A program made the position numbers and the translations under genes. 64,000 nucleotides of DNA from Actinobacillus succinogenes 130Z (lineage in GTDB: Bacteria > Pseudomonadota > Gammaproteobacteria > Enterobacterales > Pasteurellaceae). Location of the stretch: positions 1,550,001 through 1,614,000 of the forward strand of contig NC_009655.1 of assembly GCF_000017245.1 (NCBI RefSeq). The letters are read 5' to 3'. This document shows, piece after piece, positions 1-9,578 of this stretch (position 1 is its first letter; the number at the start of each line of letters is the position of its first letter). Below the pieces are notes generated by a model. It did not search any database. It worked only from the letters and a program-made list of their open reading frames with translations, and had not been told where the DNA came from.

Positions 1-752
1 CTTCATTTATTCTGCTTATTTTAATCTTCCTTGCCAAACCGACCGAAAGTGAAACAACCAAAGTTGTTGAACGGCTTGTTAACAATAAAAATCCTGTTAC
101 GCTTAAGCAAGCGGTTATGATTTTTAAACGACCTAAGTTTTGGGCATTATTAGCATACGTAGTCGGTGTCGCATGTATCTATGACATTTTCGACCAACAA
201 TTCGGTAACTTCTTCAATACATTCTTTGCATCGCACGCAGAAGGTATTCAAATGTTTGGTTATGTTACCACCGCAGGCGAAATGCTGAACGCCTTGATTA
301 TGTTTTTCGTGCCGCTTATCATCAACCGCATCGGCGCCAAAAATGCCTTATTAATCGCAGGTACTATTATGAGCATACGGATTATCGGCTCGTCATTTGC
401 TACCCAAGCATGGCACGTCATTGTTCTTAAAACTTTGCACATGTTTGAAGTACCCTTTTATCTGGTCGGCGTATTCAAATATATCGCCAACACTTTCGAG
501 TTACATTTTTCCGCCACTATTTATCTGGTTGCGTGCCACTTCACCAAACAAGTCGGCAATATGCTCGTATCGCCGATCGTCGGCACCGGTTATGACTTAT
601 ACGGCTATCAGCACACTTACTTTATTTTAGGTTGTATAGCTGTTACATTTACCCTAATTTCCGCGTTCACACTAACAGGCAAAATACCGCTTACAGAGCG
701 CTATCAATTACAAAAACGCAACGCACAATCCCGTCCGATTTTTAATAAATAA
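1..752 (+). CDS. lacY: Lactose permease LacY (oligosaccharide:H+ symporter), 5' end missing
   Basis: The reading frame is already open at position 3 and ends at TAA 750-752, so the gene begins before the window; about 250 C-terminal codons are present. The residues follow the C-terminal half of E. coli LacY closely, for example YDIFDQQFGNFFNTFFASHA, then GYVTTAGEMLNALIMFF, INRIGAKNALLIAGTIMS and LKTLHMFEVPF. The glutamate and histidine of the last two motifs match positions used in sugar and proton coupling in LacY. Hydrophobic segments alternate with short polar loops, as expected for an inner-membrane MFS symporter. lacZ starts 10 bases after the stop, so the two genes form a lactose uptake and hydrolysis operon with the permease first. 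The internal ATG at 117 is not a start, because the homology runs upstream of it. Confidence 0.93.
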   Translation, partial: SFILLILIFLAKPTESETTKVVERLVNNKNPVTLKQAVMIFKRPKFWALLAYVVGVACIYDIFDQQFGNFFNTFFASHAEGIQMFGYVTTAGEMLNALIMFFVPLIINRIGAKNALLIAGTIMSIRIIGSSFATQAWHVIVLKTLHMFEVPFYLVGVFKYIANTFELHFSATIYLVACHFTKQVGNMLVSPIVGTGYDLYGYQHTYFILGCIAVTFTLISAFTLTGKIPLTERYQLQKRNAQSRPIFNK

Positions 753-762
753 GGAGTTCAGC

Positions 763-3700
763 ATGATTCTGCCAACCTACTTTGAAAATCCTGAAATATT
801 GCAGGTTAACCGTCAACCTCATCATGCGTACTTTATTCCCTTTGCGACCAATCAGTCGCCGGATCAGTCAGCACGCAAAACATCACGATTTTTTACCTCA
901 CTTTCCGGCAAAACCTGGGATTTCAGCTATTACGACAGCGTACAGAATTTACCGGAAAATTTCCTGTTTTGCTCTCTGCAAAACAGCATTCCCGTGCCAT
1001 CCAACTGGCAAACTCAAGGATTTGATCACCATCATTATACTAATATTCAATACCCTTTCCCTTTCGATCCGCCTTTTGTACCGAAAGCTAATCCCTGCGC
1101 TCATTATCGGCATGAATTTAATTTTTCGCCGAAAACGGATAAGCGTTATCTGTTAAATTTAGAAGGCGTGGACAGCTGCCTGTTTGTCTATGTAAATCAA
1201 CAGTTTGTGGGTTACGGACAAATCAGTCATTGCACCCAGGAATTTGATATTACCGAACACCTGAACTCGGGTAAAAATGTATTGGATGTGGTCGTACTGA
1301 AATGGTGTGACGGCAGTTACCTGGAGGATCAGGATAAATTCCGTATGTCGGGTATCTTCCGAGATGTGTATTTATTGGAACGGGATGCGAACTATTTGCA
1401 GGATTTCTTCATCAAAACGCAATTATCCGATGATTTTAACCAAGCTGAATTCACTGTAGAAACTCAATTTTCAGACAAGGAACGAGAAATAGAATTCATC
1501 CTTTATAATCCTCAGGGGGAAGAAATAGTACGCCAAAGTGCGGTCAAATTTTCACATGTTTTATTCAATCCTGTTTTATGGAATGCGGAAAATCCCCGGC
1601 TTTACCGCTTGACCATGCAAGTAGGTAACGAAATTATCGAACAAAAAATAGGCTTGCGTAAAATTTACATTGAAAACGGCGTACTGAAAATTAACGGACA
1701 GGCGGTTAAATTTAAAGGCGTCAACCGCCACGACAGCGATCCGAAAACAGGCTATGTAATTTCATATGAGCAGGCGTTAGTTGATTTGAAATTGATGAAA
1801 CGACACAACATTAATGCCATTCGTACCGCTCACTACCCTAATGCTCCATGGTTCAGCGAACTGTGTGATTTATACGGTTTCTATTTAATAGCGGAAAGCG
1901 ACATCGAAAGCCACGGAGCCAGCATGCTTTATGTGGATACGCCGGAACAAAGTATTTTTCTGAACAATCAACGAATTAATCGCGACGAAGAAATACGTCA
2001 ACAGGTTATCGACAATTTTTGTTATTTTGCCCGTGCGCCGGAATATAAAGCGGCTATTTTAGACCGCACGGCTGCCAATATCGAACGGGATAAAAACCGT
2101 ACTTCCGTGTTAATTTGGTCTCTTGGTAATGAAAGCGGATATGGTGAAAACTTCGAAGCCGCCGCCGCTTGGGTTAAACAGCGAGACAATTCTCGTCTAA
2201 TCCATTACGAAAGTTCTATTTATCAGCACAGCCAACATCAAAACGATTTATCCAATTTGGATTTCTATAGCGAAATGTATCCGGGAACTGAATCCTTAGA
2301 TGCTTATTGCACAACTGACGAAAACACCAAGCCTTACATTTTATGCGAATACAGTCATGCCATGGGTAATTCCAACGGCGATGCGGAGGACTATTGGCAA
2401 ACTTTTGAAAAATATGATAAATCCTGTGGCGGTTTTGTTTGGGAATGGTGTGATCACGCTCCGTATCTGCCCGACGGTTCGGGGCGGATGGGATACGGCG
2501 GCGATTTCGGCGATACCCCTAACGACGGCAATTTCTGTATGGACGGTTTGGTTTCGCCCACTCGTATTCCGCACAGCAATCTGTTTGAACTAAAAAACGT
2601 TAACCGACCGATTCGCGCCCGTCTTGTAGGAAATCGGATTGAAGTGAAAAATTATTGGGATTTCACCCATTTAGACGAAACTGTTACGATTTGTTATGCC
2701 GTAAAAGAAAACGGCGAAATCATAGAACAGGGTGAATGTAAAGTAAAATGTGCCCCTAAACAGACCGCACTTTTGCCGCTGACATTGCCGGATTATCACG
2801 GAAAATTCACGACCTTGGATTTGGAATACCTCGCTGCGACACAATCCGCACTGTTAGAACCGAACCATTGCTACGGATTCGAGCAACTTGTCATTTACGA
2901 TAAAGATTTGGTTTCGCCCCAAAAACCTGAAAAACCGACCGCACTTTTCCCTTTTGCGGTGGTCGAATCCGCTCGTAGATTAACTGTAAAAAATGGAGAT
3001 TATCAATATATCTTTGATAAAGATTGCGGTATATTCACCGAAATTTTGCGGAAAGAAAAAGCATTAATCGAACAGCCTTTACATTTTAATATTTGGCGTG
3101 CGCCGACGGATAACGACCGTTTAATACGCGAATTGTGGCAAAACGCCGGTTATCATCAAACTTACAGCCGCGCTTATTCCGTCACTTGGCAACAAACGGA
3201 AAGTGCGGTCGTTATTCAAGCGATTTTAGCTATCGTCGCTACCGCTAAAAACCGGATTTTAACTTTGCAGGTCAATTATACTTTATATCAAAACGGACAA
3301 CTGACCATTGAAGCTCATGGCGAACGCCCTGCTCATCTTCCGTATTTACCGCGTTTCGGTTTACGTTTCTTTCTGCCGAAAACCTGTGAGCAGGCACAAT
3401 ATTTCGGTTACGGCGAGCGTGAAAGTTATTCGGATAAACATCACCTGGCTCGCCTGGGTAATTATGCGGTGAATGCGGCGCAAAATCACGTCCGTTATCT
3501 TAAACCGCAGGAAAACGGCAGCCATTTAGGTTGTCATTATGTTCGCTTAGGCCATTGTTTGGTTTACTCTCCTCTTCCGTTCAGCTTTAATCTTTCACCT
3601 TACACACAGGAAGAATTAACAGCAAAAAACCATGACTATGAGTTGGAGGAATGTGATTCAACCGTACTTTGTATAGATTACAAAATGAGCGGCATCGGTT

Positions 3701-3786
3701 CCAATTCCTGCGGACCGGCATTAAAACCGCAATACCGATTGCAGGAAACAAAATTTGACTGTCGTTTCGATATTCACTTTGAATAA
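763..3786 (+). CDS. lacZ: Beta-galactosidase LacZ (GH2 family)
   Basis: Cytoplasmic glycoside hydrolase of family 2 that splits lactose into glucose and galactose. At 1007 residues it is close to the 1024 of E. coli LacZ. The acid/base glutamate lies in SLGNESGYG (about residue 457) and the nucleophile in ILCEYSHAMGNSNGD (about residue 529). The N-terminal jelly-roll segment (PVPSNWQTQGFDHHHYTN) and the family signature NAIRTAHYPNAP are also present. The start ATG at 763 has the Shine-Dalgarno AAGGAG at 751-756, overlapping the lacY stop. The gene carries four exact uptake signals (1536-1544, 2764-2772, 2938-2946, 3201-3209), which suggests long residence in a Pasteurellaceae genome. No lacI or lacA is visible downstream; the next gene, topA, is convergent. 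Confidence 0.97.
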   Translation: MILPTYFENPEILQVNRQPHHAYFIPFATNQSPDQSARKTSRFFTSLSGKTWDFSYYDSVQNLPENFLFCSLQNSIPVPSNWQTQGFDHHHYTNIQYPFPFDPPFVPKANPCAHYRHEFNFSPKTDKRYLLNLEGVDSCLFVYVNQQFVGYGQISHCTQEFDITEHLNSGKNVLDVVVLKWCDGSYLEDQDKFRMSGIFRDVYLLERDANYLQDFFIKTQLSDDFNQAEFTVETQFSDKEREIEFILYNPQGEEIVRQSAVKFSHVLFNPVLWNAENPRLYRLTMQVGNEIIEQKIGLRKIYIENGVLKINGQAVKFKGVNRHDSDPKTGYVISYEQALVDLKLMKRHNINAIRTAHYPNAPWFSELCDLYGFYLIAESDIESHGASMLYVDTPEQSIFLNNQRINRDEEIRQQVIDNFCYFARAPEYKAAILDRTAANIERDKNRTSVLIWSLGNESGYGENFEAAAAWVKQRDNSRLIHYESSIYQHSQHQNDLSNLDFYSEMYPGTESLDAYCTTDENTKPYILCEYSHAMGNSNGDAEDYWQTFEKYDKSCGGFVWEWCDHAPYLPDGSGRMGYGGDFGDTPNDGNFCMDGLVSPTRIPHSNLFELKNVNRPIRARLVGNRIEVKNYWDFTHLDETVTICYAVKENGEIIEQGECKVKCAPKQTALLPLTLPDYHGKFTTLDLEYLAATQSALLEPNHCYGFEQLVIYDKDLVSPQKPEKPTALFPFAVVESARRLTVKNGDYQYIFDKDCGIFTEILRKEKALIEQPLHFNIWRAPTDNDRLIRELWQNAGYHQTYSRAYSVTWQQTESAVVIQAILAIVATAKNRILTLQVNYTLYQNGQLTIEAHGERPAHLPYLPRFGLRFFLPKTCEQAQYFGYGERESYSDKHHLARLGNYAVNAAQNHVRYLKPQENGSHLGCHYVRLGHCLVYSPLPFSFNLSPYTQEELTAKNHDYELEECDSTVLCIDYKMSGIGSNSCGPALKPQYRLQETKFDCRFDIHFE

Positions 3787-3813
3787 ACAAACCTGTCATA
3801 ACCGCATAAAAAT

Positions 3814-3837
3814 ACAGGGCAGATTATTCTGCCCTAT
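3814..3837 (-). terminator. Terminator between convergent topA and lacZ
   Basis: Perfect 8-bp stem AGGGCAGA (3816-3823) with TCTGCCCT (3828-3835) and a four-base loop. Read on the minus strand it is followed by GTATTTTTA, so it fits as the topA terminator. The plus-strand flank is also AT-rich, so it may act for lacZ too. Confidence 0.7.
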
Positions 3838-3850
3838 ATTCTGATTTAAG

Positions 3851-6463
3851 TTATTTTTTACTGCGTTCAATCCATTTTCCATCAATAAAATCAACAATCC
3901 ATTTGGTTTGCTTGCCGTTTTTATCTGTCGATGAAACATATTGACGTTTTTCTTTACGGCTGAATCGGATTACAGCATCGTTGCCGTCCGGATCTTTTGG
4001 CGGCGCATCGGCCAGATATTGCAATTTTCCCGGCAATCGTTCGCGATATAATGCCAACTCTGCGACTTCAGCCGGGCGCGATTCCCGTGATTTTGGAAAA
4101 TTGTGAGCAGACATAAATACCCCGCTTGCGCCGTCGCGTAATACGAAATACGCATCGGATTTTTCACATTTTAATTCCGGGAAATGAATCGGTTCTTCTT
4201 TTGGCTGTGCCACCTCTCCGTTTTTCAAAATCCTACGGGTATTATCGCAATTTGTACATGCCATATATTTACCGAATCGTCCCAGTTTTAAATGCATGTC
4301 CGCACCACATTTATCACATGCCACGACCGGACCGTCATAACCTTTAATTTTGAAAGCCCCTTCTTCTACAAGATAGCCGTCGCAATTCGGATTATTCCCG
4401 CAGATATGCAGTTTTCGGTGCGGATCCAAAATATAACTATCCATAGCCGAACCGCATTTAGGACAACGTTTTCGCGCCATTAACGCTTTAGTTTCGGTTT
4501 CACTGTCCAATACGTTGAGCAATTCCGATTCAGGAATTAAATTCATTGTGGTTTTACAACGTTCTTTAGGCGGTAAAGCATAGCCCGTACAGCCGAGGAA
4601 TACGCCGGTACTGGCTGTACGAATGGCCATTTTACGTCCACAGGCCGGACAATCAATATCGGTCGGCACAATACTGTTCGGTTTCATGCCGCCTTCCAAT
4701 TCATCTAATTCCGCTTGACTCAACTGACCGGAAAAATCTTTAAAGAACTGATTTAATTCAGCTTTCCAATCTTTTGTTCCGTTAGCAATTTGATCTAACA
4801 TGTCTTCCATGCCGGCGGTAAAATCATAGTTCATTAGCTCGGCAAAAGACTGATTCAGACGATCAGTCACTATTTCGCCCATTTTTTCCGCATAAAAACG
4901 GCGATTTTCGGTACGCACATAACCGCGTTCCTGAATGGTAGAAATAATGGCGGCATAGGTCGAAGGACGTCCGATTCCGCGTTTTTCCAGCTCTTTAACC
5001 AGTGCGGCTTCCGTAAAACGTGCGGGCGGCTTAGTGAAATGCTGTGTCGGCTGCACGCTGCCCAATTCTAATTTTTCCTGCAACGCAACTGCCGGCAATT
5101 CCTGATCCTCCGGATTTTTTCCCATTTGCGGCAACACTTTTGTCCAGCCGTCAAAGCGTAAAATACGGCCTTTGGCTTTCAACTCGTAATCACCGGCGGA
5201 AACCGTTAAGGTGGTACTGTCATATTGCGCAGCAGGCATTTGGCAAGCCACAAACTGACGCCAAATTAAATCATATAAACGTTCGGCATCTTTTTCCATA
5301 CCGGATAAATGAGAAGCCGACACATTCACATCGGAAGGCCTAATCGCTTCGTGCGCTTCCTGTGCATTTTCTTTGCTGGAATAAAAATTCGGTTTCGGCG
5401 GGAGATAACTGTCGCCGAAATTTTGTTCGATATAACCCCGTACCATACCCAAAGCATCCCGGCTCAAATTGGTGGAATCGGTACGCATATAGGTGATATA
5501 ACCTGCTTCATACAAACGTTGTGCCAACATCATGGTTTTCTTCACACTGAAGCCTAATCTGGTACTGGCGGCTTGCTGTAAGGTCGAAGTAATGAACGGC
5601 GGGCGCGGGCGGGAACTGGTAGGTTTGGTTTCCAAGTCCGACACGATAAAATCAGATTTAGCTAAAAAATCGACCGCACTTTGTGCTTGTTCCGCATTTT
5701 TCGGTGCAAATTTTTTACCTTTAAACGCAGTAACATCAAGACGAATGCCGGCTTTATGCACAGTGAATAATTCCGCTGCAACCTCCCAGAATTCTTCCGG
5801 TTGGAACGCTTTAATTTCCCGTTCCCGTTCCACCAGTAATTTTACCGCCACAGACTGAACCCGTCCGGCAGACAAGCCACGCGCCACTTTTTTCCATAAT
5901 AAAGGCGAAACCATAAATCCTACTACGCGATCTAAAAAGCGACGGGTTTGTTGAGCATTAACGCGATCAATATTAAGCTGTTCCGGCTTTTCAAACGCCT
6001 GCTTAATGGCATTTTTAGTAATTTCATTAAATACCACGCGACTGAACCGGCTGTCATCACCGCCGATTACTTCACGCAAATGCCAGGCTATCGCCTCTCC
6101 TTCTCTATCCAAATCGGTAGCGAGATAAATATGATCGGCTTTTTTTGCAAGGGATTTAAGTTCGGCAACTACTTTTTCTTTACCGGGCAGAATTTGGTAA
6201 TTAGCCTTCCAGTCGTGATAGGGATCTATCCCCATACGTTTTACCAAGGCGTTCCGTTCTTTTTCCGCTTTAATTCTGGATTTTTCTTCTACGCTTAACC
6301 CCTTGGTTGAAATCGGTTTGGCCTTTTCTCCCGAAGATGCCCCGGCAGTAGGTAAATCGCGGATATGTCCGACACTGGATTTTACAACATAGTTAGTACC
6401 GAGATATTTATTGATGGTTTTTGCTTTGGCCGGTGATTCCACAATAACCAAGGATTTGCTCAT
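3851..6463 (-). CDS. topA: DNA topoisomerase I (type IA)
   Basis: Relaxes negative supercoils by transient single-strand breakage in the nucleoid. The 870 residues match the family size (865 in E. coli). A TOPRIM domain starts at the N-terminus (SLVIVESPAKAKTINKYLG, with TDLDREGEAIAWHL carrying the metal-binding acids). The active-site tyrosine is in GYITYMRTDSTNLS (about residue 325). Two clear four-cysteine zinc motifs follow (CPACG...C...C and CPKCG...C...C) and a third is CDKCG with CTNC. The ATG at 6461-6463 begins the conserved MSKSLVIVESPAKAK sequence. The 249 bases upstream, before sbcB, hold no gene that I can see. Confidence 0.97.
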   Translation of the reverse strand: MSKSLVIVESPAKAKTINKYLGTNYVVKSSVGHIRDLPTAGASSGEKAKPISTKGLSVEEKSRIKAEKERNALVKRMGIDPYHDWKANYQILPGKEKVVAELKSLAKKADHIYLATDLDREGEAIAWHLREVIGGDDSRFSRVVFNEITKNAIKQAFEKPEQLNIDRVNAQQTRRFLDRVVGFMVSPLLWKKVARGLSAGRVQSVAVKLLVEREREIKAFQPEEFWEVAAELFTVHKAGIRLDVTAFKGKKFAPKNAEQAQSAVDFLAKSDFIVSDLETKPTSSRPRPPFITSTLQQAASTRLGFSVKKTMMLAQRLYEAGYITYMRTDSTNLSRDALGMVRGYIEQNFGDSYLPPKPNFYSSKENAQEAHEAIRPSDVNVSASHLSGMEKDAERLYDLIWRQFVACQMPAAQYDSTTLTVSAGDYELKAKGRILRFDGWTKVLPQMGKNPEDQELPAVALQEKLELGSVQPTQHFTKPPARFTEAALVKELEKRGIGRPSTYAAIISTIQERGYVRTENRRFYAEKMGEIVTDRLNQSFAELMNYDFTAGMEDMLDQIANGTKDWKAELNQFFKDFSGQLSQAELDELEGGMKPNSIVPTDIDCPACGRKMAIRTASTGVFLGCTGYALPPKERCKTTMNLIPESELLNVLDSETETKALMARKRCPKCGSAMDSYILDPHRKLHICGNNPNCDGYLVEEGAFKIKGYDGPVVACDKCGADMHLKLGRFGKYMACTNCDNTRRILKNGEVAQPKEEPIHFPELKCEKSDAYFVLRDGASGVFMSAHNFPKSRESRPAEVAELALYRERLPGKLQYLADAPPKDPDGNDAVIRFSRKEKRQYVSSTDKNGKQTKWIVDFIDGKWIERSKK

Positions 6464-6712
6464 AATTATTACCTGATTTCTTTAGGTCTGTTTAATGGGT
6501 GTAATAGAGCGACGTTCGCTACGTTTTTAGAGGATAACGCAGCTTCTGCTGAAAAATAAACACGCTCTGATATTCAATACTCTTTTTATATTGCCGAATA
6601 AATTATTGCTTGGTCAATCTTTTTTTGATTCTTCCCCTGCGAATGAACAAAGACGCAACAAAATCGGACAAATAATATACGATTTAAAACGAAGAGGGCG
6701 ATATTTCTTACG

Positions 6713-8128
6713 CTACAACAAGTTGGAGGCGTAAGCATAAACCTGATGCAATAGGTTTAGTTTGTCTTCAAAATCGCCATATTCCATCACCAGATTTTGC
6801 ATTCGTTGTTCAAAATCCGTTGCCTCTTTTTCTAATTTTCGCCGACGATATTTTTCCCATTGCAACTGTTCGGTACGGGTGAGAGTTTTGAAAAAATGAC
6901 GGGCGCGATAATGGAAAATTAAATCGGGAATCCGTTTATCTTCAAAAGTTAACCCGTGCTCGGCTAATTTTTCTATCGGTAATTGGCGCAAAATAGCTAA
7001 ATTATTTTTATCGTTATTACTGAAAAAACCGCTGTATAATTCGATCTCTACATTATCACTCGGTTCAAACCGATGTTCTTCCCGAAAAATCTCTTCAATT
7101 TTTGACCGCACTTCAAAGGATTGACGCAATTTTTGCAGGTTTTCCGAACAAAATTGACGATCAATTCCCAAGCGCTCGGCGTTTTCCGGCAACAGGGTGT
7201 TCGCCGGTGCCAGAATCGGACATTTATTGATGTGTACCAGTTTTAACGGTACCGGCAATTGGCCTTGCGCCGCTAAATCCGTTTTTTTGGTGTATAACGC
7301 AGTCCGTAATTCTTCTATACTTTTCGTCAGTAAATCGTCGATATTCTGGCTTAAATCGCAAACAATCACGGCATTTTGATTCACCGGATGCCAACCGACC
7401 GGGGCCACCAAAGTACAGTTTCCGCGATAATTCCCCAGCATACCCGAGACATGCACCAACGGTGTCATGTCCGCCACATTAATAAGATGTTCGATTTCCC
7501 GTTTACCGCGATTTTCAAAGAAATACTGAAATAATTTAGGCTGTTTCCGTTTAATTAATTTGGCCATAGCAATGGTAGCGTATACGTCCGACATGGCATC
7601 ATGGGCGTTTTCATGGGCAATGCCATTAGCTTCCGTCAGTCTTTCCAGACGAAAACTCGGCATACCGTCATCATCATACGCCCATTCAATGCCTTCCGGA
7701 CGTAAAGCGTAACAGGCGCGCACGATATCCAATAAATCCCAGCGGGAATTACCGTTTTTCCAACTGTACTCATAGGGATCGATGAAATTACGGTAAAAGG
7801 TATAACGCGTCATTTCATCGTCATAACGAATGTTGTTATAGCCCATCACACAGGTATTAGGTCGGCTGAATTCCGCCAGTACGGAAGCGGCAAATTCCGG
7901 TTCCGGTAAACCTTTTTCATTACATTCCTGCGGAGTAATACCGGTAACCAGGACGGCTTCCGGCGAAGGTAAATAATCGTTGGTTTGTTTGCAATACAAC
8001 ATCACCGGTTCGCCGATAACATTGAAATCGGCATCAGTACGAATACCCGCAAATTGTGCCGGACGATCGGTTGCCGGGTTAATTCCGAAACTTTCGTAGT
8101 CGTAAATGAAAAAGCTAAAATCGTTCAT
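6713..8128 (-). CDS. sbcB: Exodeoxyribonuclease I
   Basis: A 3'-to-5' single-strand DNA exonuclease of the DnaQ (DEDD) superfamily that acts in recombination and mismatch repair. The first exonuclease motif carries the Asp and Glu ligands in FIYDYESFGINPATDRPAQF near the N-terminus. Motif II is in MGYNNIRYDDEMTR and motif III in HENAHDAMSDVYATIAMA. At 471 residues it is close to the 475 of E. coli ExoI, and the C-terminal SH3-like and extended domains typical of ExoI are represented by the remaining 270 residues. It has its own region between topA and the yegP-like gene; a terminator lies upstream at 8150-8180. Confidence 0.95.
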   Translation of the reverse strand: MNDFSFFIYDYESFGINPATDRPAQFAGIRTDADFNVIGEPVMLYCKQTNDYLPSPEAVLVTGITPQECNEKGLPEPEFAASVLAEFSRPNTCVMGYNNIRYDDEMTRYTFYRNFIDPYEYSWKNGNSRWDLLDIVRACYALRPEGIEWAYDDDGMPSFRLERLTEANGIAHENAHDAMSDVYATIAMAKLIKRKQPKLFQYFFENRGKREIEHLINVADMTPLVHVSGMLGNYRGNCTLVAPVGWHPVNQNAVIVCDLSQNIDDLLTKSIEELRTALYTKKTDLAAQGQLPVPLKLVHINKCPILAPANTLLPENAERLGIDRQFCSENLQKLRQSFEVRSKIEEIFREEHRFEPSDNVEIELYSGFFSNNDKNNLAILRQLPIEKLAEHGLTFEDKRIPDLIFHYRARHFFKTLTRTEQLQWEKYRRRKLEKEATDFEQRMQNLVMEYGDFEDKLNLLHQVYAYASNLL

Positions 8129-8149
8129 AAGGTTCCGTGATAATTTTAT

Positions 8150-8180
8150 AAAAAAATCTGTACCTAAAAAGATACAGATT
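8150..8180 (-). terminator. Rho-independent terminator of the yegP-like gene
   Basis: Stem AATCTGTA (8155-8162) pairs with TACAGATT (8173-8180). On the minus strand it is followed by a run of seven T (bases 8150-8156 read as complement). It lies just after the yegP-like stop at 8197 and before sbcB, so the two genes are probably separate transcripts. Confidence 0.75.
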
Positions 8181-8196
8181 CTGTTATTAGGGTTTA

Positions 8197-8544
8197 TTAA
8201 GCGATGGTTTTATCTTTGATTTGCGTTGTTGCGGCATTATTCATGACGGACTTAACACCGTTTTTCGCCGCTTCTGGCGAAGAATAATATTGACTACGAC
8301 CTATTTCCTGATGATTTTTCGCTTTTAGTACGAAGTAGGGTTGAGGTTGTTCGCTTTTCGTGGTTCTGAATTCGAAATTTGCCTCATTCACACCGTTTTT
8401 TTGCACGGATTCAATACCCTTTTCTGCAGAAGCTTTGGCTTTATAAAGCTCACTGGTTAAAATGACCTGACCGTTTGCCGCAATTAAATTAAACATAAAC
8501 TGACCGTCTTTCGCCAGTTTTAGTTCATACCAACCTAATGCCAT
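8197..8544 (-). CDS. YegP family protein (two DUF1508 repeats)
   Basis: A 115-residue protein with two tandem copies of the short DUF1508/YegP fold. The first covers GWYELKLAKDGQFMFNLIAA to about residue 55 and the second covers PYFVLKAKNHQEIG to the end. Each copy carries the Y/F-x-L-K ... G-Q/E-I pattern and a helix beginning SAEKGIESV or SPEAAKNGVKSV. The family is small, cytoplasmic and of unknown function, often annotated as stress-related. A strong Shine-Dalgarno AAGGAG precedes the ATG at 8544. It has its own terminator downstream, so it is probably monocistronic and well translated. Confidence 0.88.
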   Translation of the reverse strand: MALGWYELKLAKDGQFMFNLIAANGQVILTSELYKAKASAEKGIESVQKNGVNEANFEFRTTKSEQPQPYFVLKAKNHQEIGRSQYYSSPEAAKNGVKSVMNNAATTQIKDKTIA

Positions 8545-8626
8545 AATGTTTCTCCTTCATTTACGCGGGGTACCCGCTACTTAATCATAGACGTTTCGTC
8601 TAAATTTTCAATAGCTTGAATATTCG

Positions 8627-9496
8627 CTAGGTAAATAATTTTTCACCGTAAAGCAGAAAAATGGCCAAAATACCGAACCCGATACCGGCGGCGTTGATTT
8701 TACTGATACGTTCTTTAAAAAATAACGCACCGACTATCACGCCTAAACAAATCACTCCCACGTCCATACTGGCAAAGACGATAGTCGGGTTTTCTTTAAA
8801 ATACTGATGGGCGTAAATATAAAACAAAATATTGCCGAAATTCAGACATCCCAGCAATATTCCGGCCAAAAAACTCGGCACTGTCCAACGGGTACCTTTA
8901 ATGAGTAAATAAGTGAAAATCAATACCGCGGCCAAGCTGAATGTGATAAACAAACTGGTCGGAAACGCACCGCCCATTAATGCGATTTTTTTGTACAGAA
9001 TACCGGATGTCCCCCAAATCAACCATACACCGCTCAAAGCAAAACTCGCTTTTAATACATTGCCGACCGCTCCCGTCGGTTTATATAACAAACAGAATAA
9101 GGCAAGAAAAGCCGTTGCTACACCGGCAATTCTAAAATTCGTTAAGGTTTCGCCGAAAATGACTACTGCGGCAATAATTTGCAGAAACAGCGCCAAACGC
9201 TGAGCCGCGTCGGTACGCACGATACCGCCGTATTCAATGGCTTTCGACATCACCATAAATCCAACCGGCAGCAACACGCCCAAGGTCAGGAAAATCGGCT
9301 TGGCTTCACTTTGTATAAAGAATTCGGTAAAGGTTAATCCTTTAAAATCCGGATGTAATAAGAAATAACTTAACGATAACGCCATGATGTAACCAAAAGC
9401 GATCATCTGGTCCGTCACCACATTAAAACGTTTACACAGCTTAAACAACACCGAAACCGAGACACTGCAACAAATGGCAAAAATAAGAAAATGCAT
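8627..9496 (-). CDS. EamA/DMT-superfamily membrane transporter
   Basis: A 289-residue integral membrane protein with about ten hydrophobic segments in two repeats, the layout of the drug/metabolite (EamA) family. Characteristic pieces are GETLTNFRIAGVATAFLALF at the end of the first repeat and GALFFKERISKINAAGIGFG at the end of the second. The substrate cannot be told from sequence. I chose ATG 9496 (MHFLIFAICC) because AAGGAAA lies 7 bases upstream. The longer frame starting at TTG 9526 has no ribosome binding site and runs into an uptake-signal hairpin. It is separated from mukB by that hairpin, so it is probably its own transcript. Confidence 0.85.
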   Translation of the reverse strand: MHFLIFAICCSVSVSVLFKLCKRFNVVTDQMIAFGYIMALSLSYFLLHPDFKGLTFTEFFIQSEAKPIFLTLGVLLPVGFMVMSKAIEYGGIVRTDAAQRLALFLQIIAAVVIFGETLTNFRIAGVATAFLALFCLLYKPTGAVGNVLKASFALSGVWLIWGTSGILYKKIALMGGAFPTSLFITFSLAAVLIFTYLLIKGTRWTVPSFLAGILLGCLNFGNILFYIYAHQYFKENPTIVFASMDVGVICLGVIVGALFFKERISKINAAGIGFGILAIFLLYGEKLFT

Positions 9497-9523
9497 AAAA
9501 TTTCCTTTTAGATGATTAACATT

Positions 9524-9563
9524 CAAGTGCGGTCAAAAATTTATCATTTTTTGACCGCACTTG
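9524..9563 (-). terminator. Inverted uptake-signal pair, likely mukB terminator
   Basis: Exact uptake signals AAGTGCGGT (9525-9533) and ACCGCACTT (9554-9562) face each other and extend to a stem of about 15 bp with T-rich inner arms. It begins 16 bases beyond the mukB stop. Such inverted pairs are known to serve as terminators in Haemophilus relatives. Confidence 0.65.
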
Positions 9564-9578
9564 ACGCCTGAAATATTT

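Noticed and set aside
6464..6712. Possible gene or promoter in the topA-sbcB gap
   Set aside because: The 249 bases have no convincing reading frame, and no -35/-10 pair with a 16-18 base spacing that I would trust.
8627..9526. Longer start of the EamA gene at TTG 9526
   Set aside because: It overlaps the uptake-signal hairpin and has no Shine-Dalgarno; the ATG at 9496 does.
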